Shown: positions 41,957-50,357 of the stretch, piece after piece
How the letters are laid out: each line of letters begins with the position of its first letter
Numbering within the stretch: the first letter of the stretch is position 1
Origin: Citrobacter amalonaticus
GTDB taxonomy: Bacteria > Pseudomonadota > Gammaproteobacteria > Enterobacterales > Enterobacteriaceae
Reading direction: 5' to 3'
Assembly: GCF_001559075.2 (NCBI RefSeq)
Contig: NZ_CP014015.2
Location: 4,030,001 to 4,094,000 of the forward strand
Length of the DNA stretch: 64,000 bases
Program-made: the position numbers and the translations under genes
Notes under the pieces: model-generated
Seen by the model: only the letters and a program-made list of their open reading frames with translations
What the model was told of the DNA's origin: nothing
The model's database searches: none

Positions 41957-43431
41957 CTTTATGGATTAACGGTGACTGGGTGACCGGTCAGGGTGAACGT
42001 CGGGTGAAAAAGGATCCTGTGCAGGGCAACGTGCTCTGGGAAGGCCACGATGCCGATGCCGCGCAGGTGATGCAGGCCGCTCGCGCTGCCCGCAACGCGT
42101 TTCCGGCCTGGGCCAGACGTCCCTTCAGCGAACGGCAGGCGATTGTGGAAAAATTCGCCGGGTTGCTGGAGAGTAATAAAGCGGATCTGACCGCCATTAT
42201 CGCCCGTGAAACCGGCAAGCCACGCTGGGAAGCGGCGACGGAAGTGACGGCGATGATCAACAAAATCGCAATTTCCATCAATGCCTATCACGCCCGCACC
42301 GGCGAGCAGCAAAGTGAGTTGCCTGACGGCGCGGCGACGCTTCGTCACCGTCCGCATGGCGTGCTGGCGGTATTTGGCCCCTATAACTTTCCGGGACATC
42401 TGCCGAACGGGCACATTGTGCCGGCACTGCTGGCGGGCAACACTTTACTCTTTAAGCCCAGCGAACTGACGCCGTGGACCGGAGAAGCGGTGATTCGACT
42501 CTGGGAACAGGCCGGTCTGCCGCATGGCGTGCTGAATCTGTTACAGGGTGGTCGGGAAACGGGACAGGCGCTGAGTGCGCTGGACGCCCTCGACGGACTG
42601 CTGTTTACCGGCAGTGCGAATACGGGCTATCAGCTGCATCGCCAGCTTGCCGGACAACCGGAAAAAATCCTTGCCCTCGAAATGGGCGGCAACAATCCGC
42701 TGATTATTGAGGATCCGGCGGATATCGATGCGGCGGTGCACCTGACTATTCAGTCCGCGTTTGTGACGGCGGGGCAGCGCTGTACCTGCGCACGTCGCCT
42801 GCTGGTGAAAAAAGGCGCGCAGGGGGACGCGTTTCTCGCCCGGCTGGTGGACGTCAGCCAGCGTATCCAGCCAGGCCGCTGGGACGATGAGCCGCAACCG
42901 TTTATCGGCGGTTTGATCTCCGAACAGGCGGCGCGTCATGTGTTTGACGCCTGGCAACAGCTTGCATCACTCGGCGGACAGACCCTGCTGGCTCCGCGCT
43001 TGTTACAGGCCGGTACCTCGCTGCTATCACCCGGCATTATTGAATTGACGGGCGTGGCGAATCTGCCCGATGAAGAGGTCTTCGGTCCGCTGCTTGGCGT
43101 CTGGCGCTATGAGCGCTTCGACGAGGCGATCGCCATGGCCAATAACACCCGCTTTGGTCTGTCCTGTGGACTGGTTTCGCCCGATCGCGCGCAGTTCGAC
43201 CAGTTATTGTTGGAAGCGCGCGCGGGGATCGTCAACTGGAACAAGCCGCTCACCGGTGCCGCCAGTACCGCGCCATTTGGCGGCGTGGGCGCTTCCGGAA
43301 ACCATCGCGCCAGCGCGTGGTATGCCGCCGATTATTGCGCCTGGCCGATGGCCAGTCTGGAATCCCCGGCGCTGACGCTGCCAGCCACGCTGAGTCCCGG
43401 CCTCGATTTTTCGCGTGAGGAGCCCGTATGA
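41953..43431 (+). CDS. astD: AstD, succinylglutamate semialdehyde dehydrogenase
   Basis: 492 residues from MTLWINGDWVTG. The catalytic cysteine is in GQRCTCARR and the glutamate in LALEMGGNNP; NAD-binding GSANTGYQLH is present. It oxidises the aldehyde made by AstC to N-succinylglutamate. The ATGA overlap with astA and astB fixes the start. Confidence 0.97.
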   Translation: MTLWINGDWVTGQGERRVKKDPVQGNVLWEGHDADAAQVMQAARAARNAFPAWARRPFSERQAIVEKFAGLLESNKADLTAIIARETGKPRWEAATEVTAMINKIAISINAYHARTGEQQSELPDGAATLRHRPHGVLAVFGPYNFPGHLPNGHIVPALLAGNTLLFKPSELTPWTGEAVIRLWEQAGLPHGVLNLLQGGRETGQALSALDALDGLLFTGSANTGYQLHRQLAGQPEKILALEMGGNNPLIIEDPADIDAAVHLTIQSAFVTAGQRCTCARRLLVKKGAQGDAFLARLVDVSQRIQPGRWDDEPQPFIGGLISEQAARHVFDAWQQLASLGGQTLLAPRLLQAGTSLLSPGIIELTGVANLPDEEVFGPLLGVWRYERFDEAIAMANNTRFGLSCGLVSPDRAQFDQLLLEARAGIVNWNKPLTGAASTAPFGGVGASGNHRASAWYAADYCAWPMASLESPALTLPATLSPGLDFSREEPV

Positions 43432-44771
43432 AAGCACGTGAGGTCAATTTCGATGGGCTGGTAGGGTTGACACACCATTATGCCGGGCTGTCGTTCGGCA
43501 ACGAGGCGTCCACCCGGCATCGTCATCAGGTTTCAAACCCCCGTCTGGCGGCGAAGCAGGGGCTGCTTAAAATGAAGGCGCTGGCGGATGCGGGATATCC
43601 GCAGGCGGTGATCCCGCCGCACGAGCGGCCGTTTATTCCTGCATTACGCCAGTTGGGGTTTAGTGGTAGCGATGAACAGGTGATTGAGAAAGTGGCGCGT
43701 CAGGCGCCGCACTGGCTCTCCAGCGTCAGCTCCGCGTCGCCGATGTGGGTGGCAAATGCCGCGACGGTGGCGCCGTCGGCGGATACGCTGGATGGTAAAG
43801 TGCACCTGACGGTTGCGAACCTCAATAATAAATTCCACCGTTCACTCGAAGCGCCCACCACGGAGGCGTTGCTGCGGGCGATCTTCCGCGATGAACGTTA
43901 TTTCGCCGTGCATTCCGCGCTGCCGCAGGTAGCGATGCTCGGTGATGAAGGGGCGGCTAACCATAATCGCCTCGGCGGTGAGTATGGCGAGCCGGGGACG
44001 CAGCTTTTTGTCTACGGGCGCGAAGAGGGCGGCAATACGCGACCTTCCCGCTATCCTGCACGTCAAACCCGTGAAGCCAGCGAGGCGGTAGCTCGCCTGA
44101 ATCAGGTGAATCCACAGCAATGTATTTTTGCTCAGCAGCACCCGGAGGTCATTGACCTTGGTGTGTTTCACAACGATGTGATTGCGGTCTCGAACCGGGA
44201 AGTGCTGTTCTGTCATGAACAGTCCTTTGCGAGACAGAATGAGGTCATGAATCAACTGCGCGCCCGGGTGCCCGGTTTTACTCCTGTTGTGGTGCCAGCG
44301 GCTGACGTGTCGGTGCCCGATGCGGTCGCGACGTATCTGTTTAACAGTCAACTGTTGAGCCGCGATGACGGTTCGATGATGCTGGTCCTGCCACAGGAGT
44401 GTCGCGAACATGCGGGCGTGTGGCGCTATCTGACGAACCTGCTGGAAGCCGAGAATCCGATCCGCGACATGCGGGTGTTTGACCTGCGCGAGAGCATGTC
44501 AAACGGCGGTGGGCCTGCCTGCCTGCGGCTGCGAGTGGTGTTGACCGTAGAAGAAAGCCAGGCGGTCAATCCGGCGGTAATGATGAATGACGCTCTGTTT
44601 ACTTCGCTCAACGATTGGGTGGATCGCTACTATCGCGACCGCCTGACCGCCGCGGATCTCGCCGACCCGCAACTGCTGCGGGAAGGGCGCGAAGCGTTGG
44701 ATTCACTGACTCAACTGTTGCAGCTTGGCTCTGTCTATCCGTTCCAGCAATCGGGAGACGGGCATGGATGA
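43428..44771 (+). CDS. astB: AstB, N-succinylarginine dihydrolase
   Basis: 447 residues, equal to E. coli. The nucleophilic cysteine is near the C-terminus in NGGGPACLRLRVV. The beta/alpha propeller fold is shared with amidinotransferases. It removes two ammonia and CO2 from succinylarginine to give succinylornithine. Overlaps astD by 4 bp and astE by 8 bp. Confidence 0.97.
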   Translation: MKAREVNFDGLVGLTHHYAGLSFGNEASTRHRHQVSNPRLAAKQGLLKMKALADAGYPQAVIPPHERPFIPALRQLGFSGSDEQVIEKVARQAPHWLSSVSSASPMWVANAATVAPSADTLDGKVHLTVANLNNKFHRSLEAPTTEALLRAIFRDERYFAVHSALPQVAMLGDEGAANHNRLGGEYGEPGTQLFVYGREEGGNTRPSRYPARQTREASEAVARLNQVNPQQCIFAQQHPEVIDLGVFHNDVIAVSNREVLFCHEQSFARQNEVMNQLRARVPGFTPVVVPAADVSVPDAVATYLFNSQLLSRDDGSMMLVLPQECREHAGVWRYLTNLLEAENPIRDMRVFDLRESMSNGGGPACLRLRVVLTVEESQAVNPAVMMNDALFTSLNDWVDRYYRDRLTAADLADPQLLREGREALDSLTQLLQLGSVYPFQQSGDGHG

Positions 44772-45732
44772 TTTCCTTGCCGCCACGCTGGCGGGGACGA
44801 TGCCGAAGGTCCGTGAAGGTGAAGGGGCGGGCTTTCGCTGGCGCTGGGTAGACGCCGGTATTCTCGAACTCACCCCCGTCACGGTGACCGACCGCGCGCT
44901 GGTGATCTCCGCCGGTATTCATGGCAACGAAACCGCGCCGGTAGAGATGCTCAATGCGCTGCTGCTGGCGCTGTCAAAAGGGGAGATAACGCTACGCTGG
45001 CGGCTGTTGGTGATCCTCGGCAACCCGCAGGCGCTGGCTGCCGGGAAGCGCTATTGCCACAGCGATATGAACCGGATGTTTGGCGGGCGCTGGCAACAGT
45101 TTAGCGAAAGCGGCGAGACGCAGCGTGCACGTCAACTGGAACACTGTCTGGAAGATTTTTATGCGGCGGGCACGGAGTCGGTGCGCTGGCATCTCGATCT
45201 ACATACCGCCATTCGGGGTTCGTACCATTTGCGCTTCGGCGTGTTGCCACAGCGTCCCATCCCCTGGGATGAGACGTTTCTTGGCTGGCTGGGTGCCGCG
45301 GGACTGGAAGCGCTGGTGTTTCATCAAACGCCGGGAGGCACGTTTACTCACTTTAGTGCTCAACACTTCGGCGCGCTCGCCTGTACGCTGGAGCTTGGCA
45401 AAGCCTTGCCATTCGGTCACAACGATCTCCGCCAGTTTGCTCCGACGTCTGCCGCGCTGACCTGTTTACTGTCGGGGCAGATTGACCAGGCTGATGGCAC
45501 GCCGCCAGTCCGCTATCGGGTGGCGTCGCAGATCACCCGGCGCAGCGACGCGTTTGTGCTGCACATGGACAGCCAGACGCTCAACTTCACGCCCTTTACC
45601 GCCGGCACGCTGCTGGCGGAAGAGGGCGACGAGCGTTTTGTCGTCACCCATGACGTGGAATACGTTCTTTTTCCCAACCCTGGCGTGGCGCCGGGATTAC
45701 GTGCGGGCCTGATGCTGGAGAAATTGCGCTGA
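44764..45732 (+). CDS. astE: AstE, succinylglutamate desuccinylase
   Basis: 322 residues from MDDFLAATLAGTMP. Zinc ligands H53 and E56 (GIHGNETAP) and H147 (WHLDLHTA) are all present, as in aspartoacylase-type enzymes. It splits succinylglutamate to glutamate and succinate, the final step. Start chosen by family length; it lies 8 bp inside astB. A terminator follows. Confidence 0.97.
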   Translation: MDDFLAATLAGTMPKVREGEGAGFRWRWVDAGILELTPVTVTDRALVISAGIHGNETAPVEMLNALLLALSKGEITLRWRLLVILGNPQALAAGKRYCHSDMNRMFGGRWQQFSESGETQRARQLEHCLEDFYAAGTESVRWHLDLHTAIRGSYHLRFGVLPQRPIPWDETFLGWLGAAGLEALVFHQTPGGTFTHFSAQHFGALACTLELGKALPFGHNDLRQFAPTSAALTCLLSGQIDQADGTPPVRYRVASQITRRSDAFVLHMDSQTLNFTPFTAGTLLAEEGDERFVVTHDVEYVLFPNPGVAPGLRAGLMLEKLR

Positions 45733-46076
45733 CTTATTTCCCGCAGGCGAAGGCCTGTGGGTTTTAATTTATCGTGCGCCAGGAAATTAATCCGGATTAT
45801 TCCTGGAGAACGGCTTTATTTATCATCAGCGCTCAGGTATAGTTCTTCATATTCCCTGCAAAATCATGCTGTTGTCATTTTTCCTTTCAACTCTTCGCAA
45901 TAATTTCTTTTTTTCTCCACAATTGGCGAAAAAATGTTTTTTACACTTTCATTGTTTTACCGATGCTCTGACTAATTGACGATTAAGTCGGTAAAGTTAA
46001 TCTCGTCAACACGGCGCTGTACTTCTTCGGAGGTGACAAGAAAGCCGTAAAATAACTGAAAGGAAGGATAAAGATT
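45733..46076. other. Region between astE and spy (344 bp)
   Basis: It contains the ast terminator, a palindrome CCAGGAAATTAATCC/GGATTATTCCTGG without T-run (45778-45807), and a long AT-rich stretch. The spy promoter is expected here; E. coli spy answers to CpxR and BaeR, but I found no convincing box by eye. Confidence 0.45.
45739..45766 (+). terminator. ast operon terminator
   Basis: CCCGCAGGC pairs with GCCTGTGGG around a short loop and is followed by TTTTAATTT, 7 bp after the astE stop. Confidence 0.85.
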
Positions 46077-46562
46077 ATGCGTAAATTAACTGCACTGTTT
46101 GTTGCCTCTGGGCTGGCGCTGGGCGCTGCAAACCTGGCTCATGCGGCGGATACCACCACCGCGGCACCGGCAGACGCCAAACCGATGATGCAGCATAAAG
46201 GCAAATTCGGCCCACATCATGACATGATGTTTAAAGACCTGAATCTGACCGATGCTCAGAAACAACAGATCCGCGACATCATGAAGGATCAGCGTGACCA
46301 GATGAAGCGTCCGCCGGTTGAAGAACGCCGCGCAATGCACGACATCATTGCCAGCGATACCTTCGATAAAGCGAAAGCCGAAGCGCAGATTACGAAGATG
46401 GAAGAACAGCGCAAAGCTAGCATGCTGGCACACATGGAAACGCAGAATAAGATCTACAACATTCTGACCCCGGAACAGAAAAAACAGTTTAATGCCAATT
46501 TTGAGAAGCGTCTGACAGAACGTCCGGCGCGTGACGGTAAAATGCCTGTACCTGCTGAGTAA
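46077..46562 (+). CDS. spy: Spy, periplasmic ATP-independent chaperone
   Basis: 161 residues. A signal peptide (MRKLTALFVASGLALGAANL, AHA) is followed by the cradle-shaped helical domain. Two LTxxQ motifs, LNLTDAQKQQIRDIM and ILTPEQKKQF, mark the family. It protects unfolded envelope proteins and is induced by Cpx and Bae stress. The ribosome site is GAAAGGAAGGATAAAGATT. A strong terminator lies downstream. Confidence 0.97.
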   Translation: MRKLTALFVASGLALGAANLAHAADTTTAAPADAKPMMQHKGKFGPHHDMMFKDLNLTDAQKQQIRDIMKDQRDQMKRPPVEERRAMHDIIASDTFDKAKAEAQITKMEEQRKASMLAHMETQNKIYNILTPEQKKQFNANFEKRLTERPARDGKMPVPAE

Positions 46563-46587
46563 TCGCTGAGCAGACCTATTCGAAGAC

Positions 46588-46648
46588 CGCCGGTCTTGTC
46601 CATCCTCTCCACTGAGGCGATGGGCAGGATCGGCGGTTTTTTCTTTTT
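46588..46648 (+). terminator. spy terminator
   Basis: A long imperfect stem (CCGCCGGTC...GATCGGCGG) is followed by TTTTTTCTTTTT. Confidence 0.85.
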
Positions 46649-46729
46649 CAGGCCCTAAGGAAAATCATCATGGCTGCCGATAACGACGTTGTGCTTTATT
46701 ATGCCGCATGATGTTTATCAGGAGCGATG

Positions 46730-47305
46730 ATGGAATACTTTGATATCCGCAAGATGCCGGTCAATCTCTGGCGCAACGGTGCCGGTGAAACGCGTGAAAT
46801 TTGCTGTTTTCCACCGGCGACCCGCGATTTTCACTGGCGTGCCAGCATTGCTTCTATCGCCGGTAATGGCGAATTTTCGCTCTTTCCCGGTATCGAACGG
46901 GTGATCACCCTGCTGGAAGGCAGCGAAGTGACGCTGGAAAGTCAGGGGGCGTTCAGCCATACCCTTAAGCAGCATCAGCCGTTTACCTTTGCCGGGGAGC
47001 GCGTGGTGAAGGCCAGACTGACGGAAGGGCAGATGTCGATGGATTTTAATATCATGACCCGGCGTGACTCCTGCCAGGCGAAAGTGCGGGTGGCCGATCG
47101 TACCTTTACCACCTTTGGCTCGCGCGGCGGCGTGGTGTTTGTCATCAGCGGTGCCTGGCAACTGGGCGATAAACTGCTGACTGCCGATCAGGGCGCCTGC
47201 TGGCACGATGGCAAACATACGCTACGGCTGTTGAAAACCGAGGGGAAACTGTTATTCAGTGAGATCACCTGGCTGCAGGGACATTCCCCGGATTCAGTTC
47301 AATAA
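46730..47305 (+). CDS. ves: Ves, HutD-family cupin protein
   Basis: 191 residues from the second ATG, spaced 5 nt from AGGAG; the first ATG is too close. The HutD/Ves motif WRNGAGETREI is at the N-terminus, and the cupin core WRASIASIAGNGEFSLFPG follows. E. coli Ves is a cold- and stress-linked protein of uncertain function. The 3' end overlaps convergent cho by 41 bp. Confidence 0.93.
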   Translation: MEYFDIRKMPVNLWRNGAGETREICCFPPATRDFHWRASIASIAGNGEFSLFPGIERVITLLEGSEVTLESQGAFSHTLKQHQPFTFAGERVVKARLTEGQMSMDFNIMTRRDSCQAKVRVADRTFTTFGSRGGVVFVISGAWQLGDKLLTADQGACWHDGKHTLRLLKTEGKLLFSEITWLQGHSPDSVQ

Positions 47306-48149
47306 TTTCACAGGCTCCGGAAACGAGCGGCTTACAGAGAATTTTGTAACCGTCATGATCAAAACCGGCTGGCGTTTGTATCAGGGTTGCCGCATCCTCC
47401 AGCGTATCAACCGCCCCCAGCCACAGCCAGTTGTTAATGACGTGGTACTGCGTCATTTGCGCACGACTCTCTTTGAGCGCAATGGCGTTTTTCCACGGCC
47501 AGCAGATAACGCGCAGTTTTTCCAGCGATGCCTGTAAACGGGCATCGTGCTCCTGTGGATGCTCTTTATTACAGCAGACGCCAGCGCAGCGTTTTAGCGC
47601 AGAGCGAAAGCAGGCACGGCCACGGCTCAGGGGTTCAAGCCCCAGCCGCCCGTAACACAATTTTTGTTCGTCAGCGAGTGACTGTAAGGCGGCAAGCGCG
47701 GCGCGGCGGTTAGCAAAAAGACCGAACAGATCCGGAGCGTGGGAGAAATCAACGTCGCGCGAATAGACGACGTCCACTTTTCCATCCCTGAGCGTTAGCG
47801 CGCAGAGCTGGCGGTTGCGGCGCAGACGTTTATTAAAGAGCGGCTGTTGCTCTTTAATCAGCCGAGCCTCGAGTAATAGCGCGCCAATTTCACCGGCGGT
47901 ACCGATCCAGGAGATACGCCGGGACTGGCGCAGCATGGCGGCTTCCTCCGGCGTGCGTAAATGCGACAGCACCCGACTGCGGATATTGACACTTTTACCA
48001 ATGTAAAGCGGCAGGGTGTCGCTTTCGCTGTGAAAAAGATAAACACCGGGCACGGCCGGGAGCGAATCCAGGAAAGGACGCAGATGTTCAGGATATTCGT
48101 AAACTGCTGTTTCAGGCTCAAGACGAGGAACTGATTGACGCCGTACCAC
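47265..48149 (-). CDS. cho: Cho, UvrC-homologous excinuclease
   Basis: 294 residues from a GTG with GGAG 6 nt before it, aligned with E. coli Cho (295). The N-terminal GIY-YIG nuclease domain is GVYLFHSESDTLPLYIGKSV followed by NIRSRVLSHL. It lacks the UvrB-binding and C-terminal nuclease domains of UvrC. It makes the 3' incision at some bulky lesions during nucleotide excision repair. A LexA-type box overlaps its likely promoter, as expected for an SOS gene. A longer in-frame reading upstream to 48254 includes the box and is rejected. Confidence 0.94.
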   Translation of the reverse strand: MVRRQSVPRLEPETAVYEYPEHLRPFLDSLPAVPGVYLFHSESDTLPLYIGKSVNIRSRVLSHLRTPEEAAMLRQSRRISWIGTAGEIGALLLEARLIKEQQPLFNKRLRRNRQLCALTLRDGKVDVVYSRDVDFSHAPDLFGLFANRRAALAALQSLADEQKLCYGRLGLEPLSRGRACFRSALKRCAGVCCNKEHPQEHDARLQASLEKLRVICWPWKNAIALKESRAQMTQYHVINNWLWLGAVDTLEDAATLIQTPAGFDHDGYKILCKPLVSGACEIIELNPGNVPAAR

Positions 48150-48164
48150 GGTTAACTCCGGATG

Positions 48165-48180
48165 CTGGTTATTCATCCAG
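48165..48180. promoter_or_regulatory. LexA-type operator of cho
   Basis: CTGGTTATTCATCCAG is a palindromic CTGG-N8-CCAG box, a known variant of CTGT-N8-ACAG. A minus-strand -10 TATACT adjoins it at its upstream end, so the box covers the start region. It lies 16 bp before the GTG start. Confidence 0.7.
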
Positions 48181-48236
48181 TATAGCAGCGTCAGTATGAT
48201 TAAAAAAGAGATGGCGTGGGCCACTGTGGCGCGGGA

Positions 48237-48259
48237 GCCGGATGGCAACGCCATCCGGC
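48237..48259. repeat. REP element between cho and nadE
   Basis: GCCGGATGGC pairs perfectly with GCCATCCGGC around AAC, just downstream of the nadE stop. Confidence 0.8.
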
Positions 48260-48269
48260 CAGTCCATTC

Positions 48270-49097
48270 TTACTGTTTCCAGAAGTCATCAAACACGGTA
48301 ATCGGCGGACGGCGTTTATGCTCTGTCTTCAGATACCAGCCTTCAATGATTTTCGCGATGGCGGCATCCACCGTTTTTCCTTCCAGATAGTCATCAATGT
48401 TCTCATAGGTTACGCCCAGCGCGGCTTCATCCGGCAGAGAAGGGCGATCGTCTTCGAGATCGGCGGTAGGCGCTTTCTTATAAAGGTGTTCCGGGCAACC
48501 TAATGCCGCCAGCAGCTGTTTTCCCTGGCGCTTGTTGAGGCGAAACAGCGGGTTAACATCCGTACCACCGTCACCGTATTTGGTGAAGAAACCGGTGATG
48601 GCTTCCGCCGCATGATCGGTACCCACTACCACGCCGCTGGTCATGCCCGCGATACTGTACTGTGCTTTCATACGTTCCCGGGCTTTTTCATTGCCACGAA
48701 CGAAATCGCTTAGTTCAATGCCGGCTTCACGCAGGGCCTGTTCGCTCGCCAGTACCGCTCCTTTGATATTGACGGTCAGCACGCGGTCCGGCTGGATAAA
48801 GTCGATGGCGTCCTGACAATCCTGCTCATCAGCCTGAACGCCATAAGGCAGGCGAACGGCGATAAACTGCAGCGCGTCGTTACCGGTCTCAGCACGCAAT
48901 TCGCTAATGGCGGTCTGGCAAAGTTTGCCTGCCAGCGTCGAGTCTTGTCCTCCACTGATGCCCAGCACCAGACTTTTCAGGAAGGGATAACGTTGCAGAT
49001 ATGCCTTCAGAAAATCCACGCTGCGGCGAATTTCCTCTTCTGGATTAATGTGCGGTTTTGCGCCAAGCGCTTTGATGATCTCGTGTTGCAGAGTCAT
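48270..49097 (-). CDS. nadE: NadE, ammonia-dependent NAD synthetase
   Basis: 275 residues. The PP-loop ATP motif is LVLGISGGQDSTLAGKL near residue 45. Deamido-NAD contacts are in TDHAAEAITGFFTKYGDGGTD. There is no glutaminase domain, so free ammonia is used. It makes NAD from nicotinate adenine dinucleotide. It is divergent from osmE. The second enzyme of NAD supply in this window besides pncA. Confidence 0.97.
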   Translation of the reverse strand: MTLQHEIIKALGAKPHINPEEEIRRSVDFLKAYLQRYPFLKSLVLGISGGQDSTLAGKLCQTAISELRAETGNDALQFIAVRLPYGVQADEQDCQDAIDFIQPDRVLTVNIKGAVLASEQALREAGIELSDFVRGNEKARERMKAQYSIAGMTSGVVVGTDHAAEAITGFFTKYGDGGTDVNPLFRLNKRQGKQLLAALGCPEHLYKKAPTADLEDDRPSLPDEAALGVTYENIDDYLEGKTVDAAIAKIIEGWYLKTEHKRRPPITVFDDFWKQ

Positions 49098-49316
49098 TTA
49101 CCCCCTCCCCAATGTATAAAGAATAAAATCAGACTGTGATAAAGCTAACCCTTTGCTGTGCAAACGACAAGAGAACGCAGGCTGAGTGGCGCTTAAAACG
49201 ACATCCTGCCGTCTGAACGGAATCTGGCAAAATATTCGCGTGCTAAGTGTTCGCTTGAAAAATGTCAAAATGTATTCCAGGCTTATATAACACGCTGATA
49301 AACAAGAGGACGGAAA

Positions 49317-49661
49317 ATGAACAGGACTATTGCAGGAATTTTCAGTGCAGCAGCAGTATTAACGATGCTGGCAGGGTGTACGGCGTATGACCGTACCAAA
49401 GACCAATTTGTCCAGCCTGTGGTCAAAGATGTGAAAAAAGGCATGAGCCGTGCGCAGGTTGCACAGATTGCCGGGAAACCGTCGTCTGAGGTGAGCATGA
49501 TCCACGCTCGCGGTACCTGCCAGACCTACATCCTGGGTCAACGTGATGGTAAAGCAGAAACCTATTTCGTGGCGCTGGATGATACCGGTCATGTTATCAA
49601 CTCAGGCTACCAGAGCTGCGCTGAGTATGATACCGACCCACAGGCAGCGAAGTCACAATAA
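49317..49661 (+). CDS. osmE: OsmE, osmotically induced SmpA-like lipoprotein
   Basis: 114 residues. Lipobox LAGC with C21 after MNRTIAGIFSAAAVLTM. The BamE/SmpA-like domain follows (VKKGMSRAQVAQIAGKPSSE, CQTYILGQRDGKAETYFVAL). It is an envelope lipoprotein induced by osmotic stress and in stationary phase. A clear terminator follows. Confidence 0.96.
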   Translation: MNRTIAGIFSAAAVLTMLAGCTAYDRTKDQFVQPVVKDVKKGMSRAQVAQIAGKPSSEVSMIHARGTCQTYILGQRDGKAETYFVALDDTGHVINSGYQSCAEYDTDPQAAKSQ

Positions 49662-49687
49662 CTGTCTATTGCCTGTACAGCTCAACG

Positions 49688-49711
49688 AACCGGCCACTGG
49701 CCGGTTTTTTT
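49688..49711 (+). terminator. osmE terminator
   Basis: AACCGGCC pairs with GGCCGGTT around ACT and is followed by T residues. Confidence 0.9.
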
Positions 49712-49955
49712 GTAACGAAGATGATCTTATTTATTGATGCGAATTATTTACCCGAAGTGTGAAGGGGGTCATAACGCCAGGTCAATGAGAGACAATTTAG
49801 TTGGTCAAGGAAATACCATCAGCAGGTGCGATGCCGTATACTCATTTCAGACACAGAAATAAGTTTTCGGTTACGCAGGTTGTCCAGAGCATAGATGCAG
49901 GTTGAGACTTGCGGCGTGTCTGGTTGACAGATAATCGCACATGAGGAAGGTCTGA

Positions 49956-50276
49956 ATGGAAAAGAAACACATTTATCTGTTTTGCTCTGCGGGTATGTCT
50001 ACCTCTTTGTTAGTGTCAAAGATGCGTGCGCAGGCGGAAAAGTATGACGTCCCGGTTATTATTGAAGCATACCCGGAGACCCTTGCCGGAGAAAAAGGAC
50101 CGAATGCCGACGTTGTATTATTAGGTCCACAAATTGGTTATATGTTGCCCGAAATTCAGCGTTTGTTACCGAACAAACCTGTAGAAGTGATTGACTCGCT
50201 GCTGTATGGCAAAGTCGATGGTTTAGGCGTGCTTAAGGCTGCGGTTGCAGCAATTAAAAAAGCCGCTGCAAATTAA
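49956..50276 (+). CDS. chbB: ChbB, chitobiose PTS enzyme IIB
   Basis: 106 residues. The phosphorylated cysteine is C10 (IYLFCSAGMSTSLLV). It carries phosphate from ChbA to the sugar at ChbC. First gene of chbBCARFG; the leader of about 290 bp holds a weak CRP-like sequence (TGTGAAGGGGGTCATA near 49758). The start follows GAGGAAGGTCTG. Confidence 0.97.
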   Translation: MEKKHIYLFCSAGMSTSLLVSKMRAQAEKYDVPVIIEAYPETLAGEKGPNADVVLLGPQIGYMLPEIQRLLPNKPVEVIDSLLYGKVDGLGVLKAAVAAIKKAAAN

Positions 50277-50289
50277 TATTTTAAATTTT

Positions 50290-50312
50290 CCCGTCAAAGA
50301 GTTATTTCATTT
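50290..50312 (+). promoter_or_regulatory. ChiX sRNA pairing site (trap) between chbB and chbC
   Basis: CCCGTCAAAGAG, then TT, then ATTTCATTT. As I recall the E. coli ChiX sRNA, its sequence AAATGAAAT-TC-CTCTTTGACGGG is complementary except for the two central bases. In E. coli this chb intergenic RNA captures ChiX when chb is induced, which derepresses chitoporin. The site is 60-80 nt before the chbC start. Confidence 0.8.
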
Positions 50313-50357
50313 ACATATACCGCAATAATTAATTGCGGTCTTTAAGGGTATTTTTCT

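Noticed and set aside
45900..46076. CpxR box for spy
   Set aside because: GTAAA-like words occur, but none is paired with the correct spacing.
47265..48254. Cho starting at 48254 (329 residues)
   Set aside because: The extra residues run through the promoter and LexA box and have no homologue; the GTG at 48149 has GGAG and fits E. coli.
49741..49955. NagC and ChbR boxes upstream of chbB
   Set aside because: Only AT-rich, loosely symmetric sequence was seen; I could not justify specific sites by eye.
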